A stretch of DNA of 64,000 nt from Rheinheimera pleomorphica (GCF_011634895.1 NZ_SIRR01000003.1:62001-126000), one strand, 5' to 3'. Positions 17,161-27,242 are shown, numbered from the stretch's first letter. Notes: generated by a model not told the origin, from the sequence alone. Numbers and translations are program-made.

Positions 17161-20100
17161 ATGGCTAATTTTTTTATTAACAGACCCATTTTTGCCTGGG
17201 TTATTGCCATCGTTATTATGCTGGCCGGCTTGTTATCGATTAAACAGCTGCCGGTAGAGCAATACCCGCGCATTGCACCGCCGGCGATCAGTATCAGCGC
17301 CAGTTACCGCGGTGCCTCGGCACAAACGGCTGAAGATGCGGTAACACAGGTCATAGAGCAGGCGATGAACGGCCTGGACAACCTGATGTATATGTCGGCT
17401 AACTCCGACTCATCCGGCAATGTCAGCCTGACGCTAACCTTTGAAACCGGCACTGATGCCGACATTGCCTAGGTGCAGGTGCAAAACAAGCTGCAGCAGG
17501 CCTTACCGCTATTACCACAGGAAGTGCAACAAAACGGCGTGCGGGTGGCCAAATCCAATGGCGGTTTTTTAATGGTGGTCGGCTTTATCTCGGAAGATGG
17601 CAGCCTGGCGCGTGATGATATTGCCGATTTTGTCGTGGCCAATGTTAAAGACCCATTAAGCCGTACTTCAGGCGTGGGTAATGTACAGGTATTTGGCAGC
17701 CAGTATGCGATGCGGGTGTGGTTAGATGCCGATAAGTTAAACCAGTACCAGCTGACACCGGCCGATGTAACCGCCGCCATACGGGTGCAGAACAATCAGG
17801 TGACTGCCGGCCAGCTGGGCGGCGCGCCGGCCTTACCGGGCCAGCAGTTTAATGCGGCGATATTGGCGCAAACCCGGCTGACGTCGGCGGCAGAGTTTGG
17901 TCAGATCTTACTGAAAGTCAATGCCGACGGTGGCACGGTGAAGCTGTCTGATGTGGCGCGCATAGAACTGGGCGGTGAAGATTACTCGGTGATAGCCCGT
18001 TACAACGGCATGAATGCGACCGGCTTAGCCATAGAGCTGGCGACCGGCGCCAATGCACTGGACACTGCAGCTGCCGTTAAAGCCAAACTGGCCGAGCTGG
18101 AGCCGTATTTCCCTCAAGGGTTAAGCGCCGTTATTCCCTATGACACCACGCCCTTTGTCGAGGTGTCGATAAGCTCGGTAGTGCAAACCCTGATTGAAGC
18201 TATCATCTTAGTATTTTTGGTAATGTATCTGTTTTTACAGAACTTTCGCGCTACGTTGATCCCCACCCTGGCGGTACCGGTAGTACTGCTGGGCACCTTT
18301 GGCATTATGTCTGCCTTTGGTTTTACCATTAATACCCTGACCATGTTCGGTATGGTGCTGGCCATTGGCCTGCTGGTAGATGATGCCATAGTGGTAGTGG
18401 AAAACGTTGAGCGGGTGATGTCGGAGGAGGGCTTAGGCCCGGTAGAAGCCACGCGTAAATCGATGGGCCAGATCACCGGCGCACTGGTGGGCATAGGCCT
18501 GGTGTTATCGGCGGTGTTTGTGCCGATGGCATTTTTTGGCGGCGCCACCGGCGCGATTTACCAACAGTTCTCTATTACCATTGTCACTGCGATGGCGTTG
18601 TCGGTGCTGGTGGCGCTGATTTTTACCCCGGCGCTGTGCGCCACTATGCTAAAGCCGATCCACGGCGATCATCAGGCCAAAGCGGGCTTTTTTGGCTGGT
18701 TTAACCGCGGTTTTGACAGCACTAACCGTAATTATCAGCGCGGTGTCGCCGGTATGCTGGCCCGGCCGAAGCGTTCTATGCTGGTGTACGGCGCTATTGT
18801 ATTGGTAATGGCCGTGATGTTTATGCGTTTGCCTACCTCGTTTTTACCGGAAGAAGATCAGGGCGTATTTTTATCGATGGTGCAGCTGCCCACCGGCGCC
18901 AGCCAGCAGCGCACTGAAGCGGTACTGGACAAAGTGTCGGCGCATTATGCCAGCGAAGACGCGGTGCAGTCGGTGTTTACCGTGTCAGGTTTTAGCTTTG
19001 CCGGCCGCGGCCAGAATATGGGCCTGGCCTTTGTGCGGTTAAAAGACTGGAGCGAGCGCGGCCCGGCCGACAGTGTACAAGCGGTGATTGGCCGCGCCTG
19101 GCGCTTTTTTGCTACGGTAAAAGAGGCACAGATTTTTGCCTTTAACCTGCCGCCCATTGCCGAGCTTGGCCGCGCGACCGGTTTCTCGCTGTTTTTACAA
19201 GACCGCGCTGGCCTGGGCCACGAGGCATTGCTTAATGCCCGTAACCAACTGCTGGGGATGGCGGCACAGCAGCCAAACCTGGTGGGCGTGCGCCCCAACG
19301 GTATGGAAGATGCGCCACAGCTGCAAATTAACGTCGATCAGCTAAAAGCCCAGGCGCTGGGCGTGGCGCTGAACGATATTAACCAGACGCTGGCCATTGG
19401 CTGGGGTTCAACCTATGTTAACGACTTTGTTGACCGTGGCCGGGTGAAGAAAGTGTATGTGCAGGCCGAGCCGGAGTTTCGTATGACGCCGGCAGATTTA
19501 GCGCGCTGGTATGTACGTAACCGCAGCGGCGAAATGGTGAGTTTTGCCTCTTTTGCCAGCAGTCACTGGATTTACGGCCCACAGCGGCTGGAGCGCTATA
19601 ACGGCGTATCGGCAATGGAAATTCAGGGCGAGCCGGCGCCGGGTACCAGCTCGGGTGATGCGATGGCGACGATGGAGCAATTGATCAGCCAGTTACCCGC
19701 GGGCATTGGTTTTGAGTGGACGGCGACATCGTATCAGGAAAAGTTGTCCGGCTCGCAGGCGCCGGCGCTGTATGCGTTGTCTGTTTTAGTGGTGTTTTTA
19801 TGTCTGGCGGCGCTGTATGAAAGCTGGAGTGTGCCCTTTGCCGTTATTCTGGTGGTACCGCTGGGTATTATTGGTGCGTTAATTGCTGCCTATATGCGTG
19901 GCCTGGGTAACGATGTGTACTTTCAGGTTGGCTTATTAACCACTATGGGGCTGGCATCGAAAAACGCCATCTTAATTGTGGAGTTTGCCCGCGAGTTGCA
20001 ACAGCAAGGCAGAGAACTGACCGCGGCCATTCTGGAAGCCGTGCGGCTGCGCCTTAGGCCCATCATTATGACCTCGATGGCGTTTTCGCTTGGCGTACTG

Positions 20101-20292
20101 CCACTGGTGATAAGCTCCGGCGCCGGTTCAGCCAGCCGTAATGCCATTGGCACCGGCGTGCTGGGCGGCATGATCTCAGCTACCGTACTGGCGGTGTTTT
20201 TAGTACCGGTGTTTTATCTGGTGATTATGCGCATCTTTGCCGTTAAAAGTGCTGAGGTGGCGTATAACGCCGATAGCGCCCCGGCGAAATAG
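17161..20292 (+). pseudogene. RND efflux pump gene (AcrB/MexB family) interrupted by an in-frame TAG
   Basis: ATG at 17161 with AGGAG upstream. The frame is complete for 1,043 residues, the normal HAE-1 length, except for TAG at 17470-17472 (codon 104), where the family has a Gln codon (…[12 protein letters not shown]). The pump's landmarks follow intact: [12 protein letters not shown] with the proton-relay Asp, [17 protein letters not shown], and [23 protein letters not shown] with the relay Lys. As read, only a 103-residue fragment would be made, unless the codon is suppressed or is a sequencing error. CAG to TAG is a single transition, so this is a very recent event or an artefact. It would pump hydrophobic drugs or bile-type compounds out through the adaptor. 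Confidence 0.9.
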
Positions 20293-20301
20293 CCAATAAA
20301 A

Positions 20302-20323
20302 ACGGGCAGTGTTTGCTGCCCGT
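20302..20323 (-). terminator. Hairpin terminator, mainly for the leftward gene
   Basis: ACGGGCAG/CTGCCCGT stem (20302-20309 and 20316-20323). Read on the minus strand the stem is followed by TTTTTATT, fitting a terminator for the gene ending at 20393. Confidence 0.65.
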
Positions 20324-20345
20324 TGTGTTAACGCTTTGTACCTTT

Positions 20346-20384
20346 ACCGGCATTTCTGTCCCACGCAGACTTGCCGGTTTTTTT
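20346..20384 (+). terminator. Intrinsic terminator of the RND operon
   Basis: Stem ACCGGCA/TGCCGGT (20346-20352 and 20372-20378) with an inner TCTG/CAGA helix in the loop and seven T residues (20378-20384), 55 bases after the pump stop. Confidence 0.75.
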
Positions 20385-20392
20385 AGGCTTTT

Positions 20393-23086
20393 TTAGTGGC
20401 GTCTTACGCGCTGTACTACCAAGCCCATTAAGATACTGAGCAGCCACCAAGGCATACTGCCGCCAGAGCTTTCACCGCTGCTGGTAGCAGGTTTTGCCGT
20501 AACATTAATTTGCACCTGGTGCGCAGCGGTGGCACCCGCCGAATCGCTGATGTTGACCGTCAAACTGAGCAGACCGGCCGCGCTTAACGAGCCGGTGAGT
20601 AAGCCGGTCGAAGACAGGTTGATACCCTGTTGCGGGCTGGGTAACGCAAACTGCAGCTGTTGCCCTTCAGGGTCGGTAAAATGCTGGGCCAGTTCAAATT
20701 GCATCGCGTCTTCGGCTTCAATGCTAAAGGCCGGCGCTGTCTCTTTTGCCACTGGGGCTAAATTTAGCTGATAGCTAACTGGTGCTGCCACGGCCAGGCC
20801 TTGCTCATCTTCTGCTATGATCTGCAGGCTACCGCTGCTGACGGCCTGGCCATTAAACTGCAGCAGGTTAGCGTCAGTTAAACTGAAACTGTCGGCAGCG
20901 TTGCTAAGGCTAAAGGTTAAGCTTGTATCTTCGTCGTCAGCAAACAGGCTGGATACCGCCAACTGAAACGGCTGGCCCTGGTTAAGTGACAAGCTAAGCG
21001 CCCCCTGGCTGGGTACATAAGGCGCACTATTATGTGCTAACTGTATCAGGCGCTTTTGCCTGCTGTCATAGATACTCAGATTATTAACCAGTGGCAGTAG
21101 CGAGGGTTGCAATAAATTATACTCATCACGTAGCTGCTGGTTATTCAGCACCAAGGCGGTATGCCAGATGCCAGAGGTGTGATCCAGCTCCATAACGTGC
21201 ATCGTGGTATGTAATTTCAGCGCCATAAAACGCTGTCCTATGGTTGTCCATTGTGTAATGCTTTGCGGCAGATTCCGGGTAGTATTTAGCGACAGTGCGC
21301 CGTCTGCGGCAACGCTAAAGCTATGTATATCGGAGGAACCGAGCAAAGTGACAATATTATCGTGCACTATTTTGCCGGACAGGTAGGGCAGGTACAGATC
21401 AGAGTAAAGATTTTTCTGCTGTAAACGCGCGTTGTCGATAGTGAAATGAGCAATTTGCTGGTTTTGCCCATCTACAGCGTAAATATGATTACCAACACTA
21501 AACAGCAGCTGTATTTCGCTAGCGCCGTTTATATCTGAGGCGCCCACCAAGACAGCGTCAATAAATTGTATTTGGTTATCCGGTGTTAGCTGCAGCAGAG
21601 TTAAGGTGTTGTAGTTGGCGTGCAGCAGGTAGTTGCCACTATGTGTAACGTTATCGCGATAACTGTATAGCTGGCTGCCATTTATGCCGCGTAAAGTTCC
21701 GCTGTTCAGTAACTGCAGCTGTGCGGTTTCAGGGTTAAGTTTCAGCACCGAATAGCTATCGTTAGCTAAGATAGCATAGATATTATCGCCAAAATGATGG
21801 CTGCTATAGCGTGAATAATAATGATCACGTCCCAGCATTGTTAGGGTTGAACCAGTTTGAGTCAGCTTTGGCATTCCGGCTGCGTCCAGCTGGAACAGTT
21901 GAACCTGATTGCCGGTTATCTGTAGCATGAAGTCGCTGTTCAGTGCGGCTAACTCATCATCGTTGGCAAAGTTCAGCATCCGGCCTTGCTGGCTGGCAGT
22001 GATGCTGGCGTTAACCTGCAGCGTATCAGCTGCCAGCTGTGTCAGGCCCAATTCGTTTAACAGCGCAATACTTTGGTTGTGAACGGCGAGGCTATTGTTG
22101 TTAACATGATTCAGGCTGTAGCTGCCTTTGGTTTGTAGGGTTTGGCGATCAAAAACGGCGAGTTGGTCGCCAGTGGACAGTAGAATATTCACCTCGTCCA
22201 CAAAGCGGATATCATAATAATACCCGGCAAGAAAGTCGCCGGAATAGGTTTCGGTCAGCTGTTGGGTATCAGCGTCATAGGATAAGGTGGCACTGAATTC
22301 ATCGTAACCGTAAAGGATATTCTGTCCGCTGGGGCTGAGAATGGCATAATTCGGGTTGTAGGCGCCATAAGGCCCTAACGGCAGTGGGTGACTGGCACTT
22401 TGCTGCCATTGTCCGCTATTATCTAAGCGGTACAGTTGCAGATGATATTGCTCGGTGTCCGGATTATATTGCGTAAAGGTCATTACACCATTGGCCAGGC
22501 CCAGATAAGAGGCATATTCTGTCAGGTTTAATGTATCCAGGGGCGTTATTACACCAGTGCTACTGTCGATGGCATAGCTATTTATCTGGTAGCCGTAGTT
22601 AACCGCTAAAGCATTACTACTGATTTGTATCTCATTGATGTAACCCATTTCAAACTCGCTGCGCGAATTCAGCTGTGGGCTGTACTGCGGATCCATTGGT
22701 AGGGTAATGGCTTTACCATTTACCACGTAGATCAGCCATAAATCAGCCTCGGATATGATCAGATGCTGAATATAGTCATTATCATTAAGGCCCAGCTCTG
22801 GCAGCCTTACTTCGTGTAATAACTGATATTGATTGTTTTCTACACTATAGATGGCGATACCCTGCTGGCTGGCAATAGCCGTTACTTTATTACCCTGAGC
22901 CACAATATTGGCGTAGCCAAGAATACTTTCGGTCAGTTCGCTGCCCAGCGTTAAGCTAATAGACTCGCCCAGATAGTCTTGGCTTTGTACAGTATGGTTG
23001 GCAATAAACTGCGGGGCCAAGGTTGTCGCGGCCTGCGCTGGCCACAGTGCAAGCAACGCACCGGCTAGAAAAACGGTTCGCATCAT
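20393..23086 (-). CDS. Large exported protein with Ig/cadherin-like repeats and a GlyGly-CTERM anchor
   Basis: 897 residues with a signal peptide (LAGALLALWPAQA). Residues ~20-640 are beta-rich with repeated short strands and loops, as in a propeller built from degenerate repeats. Two cadherin-like/putative Ig domains follow, FADDEDTSLTFSLSNA (~730) and FTDPEGQQLQFALPSP (~815). The last ~25 residues read SSGGSMPWWLLSILMGLVVQRVRRH: a Gly/Ser stretch, a hydrophobic helix and a basic end, the layout of the GlyGly-CTERM sorting signal processed by rhombosortase and linked to type II secretion. It is probably a surface protein; the partner is unknown. It lies between the efflux operon and the TetR gene. 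Confidence 0.75.
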   Translation of the reverse strand: MMRTVFLAGALLALWPAQAATTLAPQFIANHTVQSQDYLGESISLTLGSELTESILGYANIVAQGNKVTAIASQQGIAIYSVENNQYQLLHEVRLPELGLNDNDYIQHLIISEADLWLIYVVNGKAITLPMDPQYSPQLNSRSEFEMGYINEIQISSNALAVNYGYQINSYAIDSSTGVITPLDTLNLTEYASYLGLANGVMTFTQYNPDTEQYHLQLYRLDNSGQWQQSASHPLPLGPYGAYNPNYAILSPSGQNILYGYDEFSATLSYDADTQQLTETYSGDFLAGYYYDIRFVDEVNILLSTGDQLAVFDRQTLQTKGSYSLNHVNNNSLAVHNQSIALLNELGLTQLAADTLQVNASITASQQGRMLNFANDDELAALNSDFMLQITGNQVQLFQLDAAGMPKLTQTGSTLTMLGRDHYYSRYSSHHFGDNIYAILANDSYSVLKLNPETAQLQLLNSGTLRGINGSQLYSYRDNVTHSGNYLLHANYNTLTLLQLTPDNQIQFIDAVLVGASDINGASEIQLLFSVGNHIYAVDGQNQQIAHFTIDNARLQQKNLYSDLYLPYLSGKIVHDNIVTLLGSSDIHSFSVAADGALSLNTTRNLPQSITQWTTIGQRFMALKLHTTMHVMELDHTSGIWHTALVLNNQQLRDEYNLLQPSLLPLVNNLSIYDSRQKRLIQLAHNSAPYVPSQGALSLSLNQGQPFQLAVSSLFADDEDTSLTFSLSNAADSFSLTDANLLQFNGQAVSSGSLQIIAEDEQGLAVAAPVSYQLNLAPVAKETAPAFSIEAEDAMQFELAQHFTDPEGQQLQFALPSPQQGINLSSTGLLTGSLSAAGLLSLTVNISDSAGATAAHQVQINVTAKPATSSGESSGGSMPWWLLSILMGLVVQRVRRH

Positions 23087-23256
23087 TTGAAATCCTGATA
23101 GTGATCATTAACTGGGGAGCCGCAACAAAGTGCATTCGCCATCACTGGCAAAAGGGCGTCCATTTTATTGTTATGTAGCTAGTTAAAGCTGGCGGAATGC
23201 TAGCAACTAAATAATATCAAGTAAATGGAGTGGAAATTATTTTCTGCCGGTCTGCG

Positions 23257-23874
23257 TCAGGCTTGTTTCAGGCCCTGCAGCATAGTATCTATCAGCGCCG
23301 GTGCGTGCTGGCGTAAGTCGCATTGCTGCGGTTTAAGCAAAAAGTGGCTGATAATACCGCCGACATACATGTGCATCGACATCGCGGCTAAGCGTGGCGA
23401 TACGCCATCACGTAAAGTGCCGGCGGCGGCTGCACGTTCAAAGGCGCGTTGCAGCACCGTTACTGCCTGCTCGTCCAACTGGTCCTGGGCATTTACCGCC
23501 GGGTTTAGCTCGTCAATATACTCGCAGCGGTGAAACACTATGGTCAGCACCCTGTGGTGCTGCTCGCTACCGGCAATCAGTTGCAAACCGCTGATATACA
23601 GCTGACGGATCTGCTCAAAAGGTTCAGCTGAGGTGTTGTTGTCCAGTGCTTCCAGCATATGCTGAAACGGCAGCCGCACCCGCTCTAGCATGGCGTTAAA
23701 TAAATCGGCTTTATTCTGGAAATGCCAGTAGATGGCGCCGCGGGTTACGTTGGCCGCCGCGGCAATTTTTTCCAGCGTGGTACGGGATACGCCATGCTGA
23801 TAAAACAGCACTTCGGCCGCATCTAAAATGGCAGCGCGGGTGCTTTCGGCTTCGGCTTTGGTACGTCTGGCCAT
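23257..23874 (-). CDS. TetR/AcrR-family repressor
   Basis: 205 residues. The N-terminal DNA-binding domain is typical: TRAAILDAAEVLFYQHGVSR, then TTLEKIAAAANVTRGAIYWHF with the recognition helix, as in AcrR/TtgR. The C-terminal ~140 residues form the helical ligand-binding dimerisation part. By family and proximity it is the likely regulator of the RND operon, whose promoter carries an AcrR-type palindrome (15916-15935), although the gene lies 3 kb past the pump. No copy of that palindrome is seen at its own promoter, so autoregulation is not supported. Confidence 0.92.
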   Translation of the reverse strand: MARRTKAEAESTRAAILDAAEVLFYQHGVSRTTLEKIAAAANVTRGAIYWHFQNKADLFNAMLERVRLPFQHMLEALDNNTSAEPFEQIRQLYISGLQLIAGSEQHHRVLTIVFHRCEYIDELNPAVNAQDQLDEQAVTVLQRAFERAAAAGTLRDGVSPRLAAMSMHMYVGGIISHFLLKPQQCDLRQHAPALIDTMLQGLKQA

Positions 23875-24185
23875 GTCACAATCTCTAACAGCTATCGGTG
23901 GTTAAACTGACAGCATGTTAGCATAAGTTGCGTGTTCAAGCTTTAGCTAATACGAGGCGGCACAGTAAACAGCGCTTCCGCTATAGCTGAGCGCCTTTTT
24001 AGCCCGGCATTTATTTTTACAGCCTTGTTTAACCTGATGATTTGCCCGTTTAGTGATGGTTATAGGCGGTGTAAACCCTTTATATTGTTAGACGGCGTAT
24101 TCTTAGTGTCAGTTTTATTTACAACCTTAAGTAATGGATTGCTAAGCTTTATTTTAAGGTGTTGATTAATAGCTATATTTAACTT
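23875..24185. other. Intergenic region upstream of the PEP-CTERM gene
   Basis: No gene seen. It contains the leftward tetR promoter, a weak hairpin near 23967-23995 (AGCGC…GCGCC then TTTTT) of unknown purpose, and an inverted pair ACCTTAA (24124-24130)/TTAAGGT (24154-24160) about 45 bases upstream of the sigma-54-like element, in the place where an enhancer-binding activator would bind. Confidence 0.4.
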
Positions 24186-24201
24186 TGGACTGATAATTGC
24201 T
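24186..24201 (+). promoter_or_regulatory. Sigma-54 (-24/-12) promoter element
   Basis: TGG (24186-24188) and TTGCT (24197-24201) give GG-N10-GC, the invariant sigma-54 spacing, with G at the seventh position and the TTGC block as in the consensus. Transcription would begin near 24212, upstream of a ribosome site and TTG start at 24242. PEP-CTERM genes are known to be driven by RpoN with the PrsK/PrsR two-component system, which supports the call. Confidence 0.65.
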
Positions 24202-24241
24202 TGGTAAGCTTAGCATTTTGTCTTTTAAAAGGTTGTATGCA

Positions 24242-24895
24242 TTGAAAAAACTTACTTTAATTGCGCTGTTTACCCTCGCTTGTAAGGTTAACGCCGGTAT
24301 TATTCCTGTTGGTGTACAAAACGATATTGCTATTAGCCAGGTGACCGCTGATTGGGGTTGGACCTTGTGCTATCAGGGCACTTATGCCAGCTCAGTATCG
24401 GTTGCCAATATGTTTTCTGCTTGTAATGGTGACTATGTGATGCTGGCGTCTGAACTTAACGGTTCAGGGGTGCTGGATGTGCTGGCCGCGGCATTATTTA
24501 CCGATGTCACCACCTATACGCCGTATAACACTACACATACTGCCAACGATGTGAACTGGTACTTTAACGGTGGCTCTATGGGCTTTGCCGGTTTAGGTGA
24601 CAGTATTTACCAAAGTTCAGCTGATATTGAAGGCAGCAGCTGGCGTGGCACACCGGAAAATGATCGCCTGAGCTGGCATACGATGGGCGGATATAACTCC
24701 TTACCAACAGCGGTAGCTGGCGGCTGGCGTAGTGGCACTAATATTACCCTAAATGGTGCAACAAACTGGAACCGGTTGGTGTTTACTGCAAATGCCAGCG
24801 CGGCACCGGCTGCAGTGCCCGAGCCGGCGTCTGTAGCGATGTTTGGCTTAGGCTTGCTGGCGTTATCCGGCTTACGCCGGCGCAAAGCGCGCTAA
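24242..24895 (+). CDS. PEP-CTERM sorted exported protein
   Basis: About 217 residues from a TTG at 24242, with AAAAGG 9 bases upstream; an in-frame TTG at 24197 lies inside the promoter and is rejected. The signal peptide is LKKLTLIALFTLACKVNA. The body is rich in Trp, Tyr and Asn (DWGWTLCYQGTYASS, DVNWYFNGG) and unrecognised beyond other PEP-CTERM proteins. The C-terminus is VPEPASVAMFGLGLLALSGLRRRKAR: the VPEP motif, a helix and an Arg-rich end, the target of exosortase (EpsH). Exosortase is not in the window. Such proteins are associated with exopolysaccharide and biofilm or floc. Confidence 0.85.
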   Translation: MKKLTLIALFTLACKVNAGIIPVGVQNDIAISQVTADWGWTLCYQGTYASSVSVANMFSACNGDYVMLASELNGSGVLDVLAAALFTDVTTYTPYNTTHTANDVNWYFNGGSMGFAGLGDSIYQSSADIEGSSWRGTPENDRLSWHTMGGYNSLPTAVAGGWRSGTNITLNGATNWNRLVFTANASAAPAAVPEPASVAMFGLGLLALSGLRRRKAR

Positions 24896-24922
24896 GCTGC
24901 AGCATAATTAAATGCTGATCTG

Positions 24923-24955
24923 AAAAAGCCCTGAGATATCAGGGCTTTTTTTATT
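24923..24955 (+). terminator. Strong bidirectional intrinsic terminator
   Basis: A 12 bp stem AAAAAGCCCTGA/TCAGGGCTTTTT (24923-24934 and 24939-24950) with loop GATA and further T residues. It lies between the PEP-CTERM gene and the convergent dipeptidase gene and has T or A tracts on both sides, so it can serve both. Confidence 0.9.
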
Positions 24956-24960
24956 GTGGT

Positions 24961-25635
24961 TTAACGTACAACAAAATCAAAATAGGTGTCGGTGTAGGCC
25001 GGTGGCTGATGGGTAAAATGCCACCATTCCATGCTGTATACCTTAAAGCCGCCCTGTTGCATTACGTTTTCCAGTAATTGGCGGTTAGCCGTTTGTTCAG
25101 CACTGATACCGGTGGCGCCAACATTGGATATCGGATCGAACATATCAAAGGGCGAGCCCATATCAATTGGCCGCCAGCTGCCTTGCTCGTCTTGTTTGGC
25201 CAGGGTGAGGTCAATTGTACTACCGCGGCTATGGCCGGATTTCTCGGCGATATATTCACCCACCAGCTGGTCTTTACCCAGGTTAGGGTAGTACTGCGCC
25301 TTGGTGCGGGTGTCGGTTAAATCGGCCGCCCAGCGCATAAAATGGTTTACTGCCCTTTGTGGCCGGTAACAATCGAAAATCCACAAACTATAGCCTTGGG
25401 CCAGCGCCGCTTGTTGTACTTTGACTAATGCCTGGGCGGCGTTTTGCTGCAGATAGCATTTGTTGGCCTGGTAACCGTCCACCCGGGTGCCAACAAAGTT
25501 GTGCTGGCCAACATAGGCCATCTGTATTTGCACTGAAGGTATCAGGCTGGCAACGTCAACAAAATCAGCAGGGATGTTATTGGCGCTTACAGTGCTGCTT
25601 AATATCAGCGCCAGGCTGGCTACGGCTGTTTTCAT
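24961..25635 (-). CDS. ddpX: Periplasmic D-Ala-D-Ala dipeptidase (VanX/DdpX family)
   Basis: 224 residues with a signal peptide (LALILSSTVSA). The zinc site is complete: SGHSRGSTIDLTL (SxHxxGxAxD type) and EWWHF (Glu base and second His), plus MGSPFDMFD and FDCYRPQRA. The enzyme hydrolyses D-Ala-D-Ala. With a signal peptide and no VanH/VanA partners this is a peptide-scavenging or wall-turnover enzyme rather than vancomycin resistance. It lies 13 bases behind the NhaC gene, so the two probably form an operon. The symbol is by family similarity. Confidence 0.88.
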   Translation of the reverse strand: MKTAVASLALILSSTVSANNIPADFVDVASLIPSVQIQMAYVGQHNFVGTRVDGYQANKCYLQQNAAQALVKVQQAALAQGYSLWIFDCYRPQRAVNHFMRWAADLTDTRTKAQYYPNLGKDQLVGEYIAEKSGHSRGSTIDLTLAKQDEQGSWRPIDMGSPFDMFDPISNVGATGISAEQTANRQLLENVMQQGGFKVYSMEWWHFTHQPPAYTDTYFDFVVR

Positions 25636-25648
25636 TTTCGGCTCCGGG

Positions 25649-27040
25649 TTAAATCATCATCAGGCCTGCGGCCAAAAAGGCCAGCAGCGCCAACACACCA
25701 CAACATAGCGCATAGGGCAGCTGGGTTTTTACGTGTTCAAGTAAGTCACAGCCTGATGCCACTGAACTGACCGCGGTACTGTCAGAAATGGGCGAACAAT
25801 GATCGCCAAACACACCCCCGCTGAGTATTGCTGCCAGCAGCAGCGACGGTGGCAGGCCCAGCAGTTCAACCATCGGCATACCAATCGGAATGAGAATAGC
25901 AAAGGTGCCCCAGCTGGTGCCGGTGGTAAAAGAAATAAGCGCGCCGGCTAAAAACAACAGCGCCGGAATTAGCACCAACGGCAGGCTGTCGTTAACAATA
26001 GAAGCGATAAAAGTGCCGGTACCGAGCAGTTTTAAGCTACTGCCCAGCGCCAGTGACAGTAAGACTATGGTAACCAGCGGCAGCAATTCGCTCATGCCTT
26101 TAAAGCCAATATCGACCAGTTGCTGATGTTTAAAGCGCTTGCTTAGCAGCATCATGCAATAAGCCACTAAGCAGGCCAATGTGGTGGCGTACAGCACTGA
26201 CTGTGAACCCGAGCCTGCTACCAGCCGGCCATTACCGGTCAGCAACATAAAACCCAGCATCGACGCCACCAGCGTTAGCAGCGGTACCAGCATAAAAGCG
26301 GGCTTGCTGGCAGGGACATCAATTTCGGTGTGGGCAGCCAGCGTATGCAGCTGCTGCTCTGACTTACGCATAGGGCCGTATACCTTGCCGCTGATAATGG
26401 TGTATAGCACCAGCGCCAGTGTAAACAGGGCATAAAAATTCAGCGGTATAGTGCCAATAAGCACACTGATGGCGTTGTCGCCTAGCGAATAGGTGCTGAG
26501 CAGGCCCAGAATATAAGCGCCCCAGCCGTTTAGCAGAATAATAATACAGATAGGCGCGCTGGTACTGTCGATAATATACGCCAGCCGGGCGCGGCTCATT
26601 TTAAACTTGTCGAATAAACCGCGCGAGCTGATACCGGCGGTCAGCGAGCTGAGGTTAGATTCAATAAAGGTGACTGAACTGATAAAAAAGGTCAGTAAGC
26701 CGGCCTGGCGCGGCGTTTTGGCAATGCCTTTTTCTACCAGCATTTTTACCGTGGCCGACACACCGCCGGAGTCGCGCATATAGGCCAGCAAGCCACCCAC
26801 CAGCAAAGAAAACATCAGAATACGGGCGTTATCGCCATCGCGGGTCACGGCCACTATGCGCTCCAGCGTGGCTATGCTGCCATCCAGCAGCAATATAGGC
26901 GCGCTGCTTTGGCCGGCTTGCAAAAAAATCAGCAGTTCAGCGGTGCACAGTGATAACAGCAAGGCGAGGATCACTTCTTTGCGCCACAACACCACGATAA
27001 TTGCTACCAGCGCCGGTAGCAGGGTTAGCCAATCAGCCAA
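25649..27040 (-). CDS. Na+/H+ antiporter of the NhaC family
   Basis: 463 residues with about eleven to twelve membrane helices. Family landmarks include FISSVTFIESNLSSLTAG, SFTTGTSWGTFAIL and GGVFGDHCSPISDSTAVSS, the last being the signature of NhaC-type and related sodium antiporters. The start is TTG at 27040, 5 bases behind a full AGGAGG, a convincing non-ATG start. NhaC-like proteins also transport organic acids with malate or lactate, so the substrate is not fixed. It is followed by the D-Ala-D-Ala dipeptidase gene, which might hint at coupled use of peptide products. Confidence 0.85.
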   Translation of the reverse strand: MADWLTLLPALVAIIVVLWRKEVILALLLSLCTAELLIFLQAGQSSAPILLLDGSIATLERIVAVTRDGDNARILMFSLLVGGLLAYMRDSGGVSATVKMLVEKGIAKTPRQAGLLTFFISSVTFIESNLSSLTAGISSRGLFDKFKMSRARLAYIIDSTSAPICIIILLNGWGAYILGLLSTYSLGDNAISVLIGTIPLNFYALFTLALVLYTIISGKVYGPMRKSEQQLHTLAAHTEIDVPASKPAFMLVPLLTLVASMLGFMLLTGNGRLVAGSGSQSVLYATTLACLVAYCMMLLSKRFKHQQLVDIGFKGMSELLPLVTIVLLSLALGSSLKLLGTGTFIASIVNDSLPLVLIPALLFLAGALISFTTGTSWGTFAILIPIGMPMVELLGLPPSLLLAAILSGGVFGDHCSPISDSTAVSSVASGCDLLEHVKTQLPYALCCGVLALLAFLAAGLMMI

Positions 27041-27242
27041 AATGGCCTCCTGTCATTATTATTGTAATTTGCTTTAATACTGAATAATTTATACAGATTG
27101 TGTCGCGCCGCCGCAAGTGTTTCGCACACAGCGCCTTGCGATAGCCGGTTGTACAGGCCGGTTCACTGCCCGGCGACTGACTTGCAATTGTTAACAGTAT
27201 TGCGCCATGCTAACAGCTTTACGGCTAAGTAAAGGGTGTTGT

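Noticed and set aside
24961-25635. Vancomycin resistance gene vanX
   Set aside because: The family match is good, but there are no vanH, vanA or vanRS genes, the protein is exported, and the host is Gram-negative; a peptide-turnover role is more likely.
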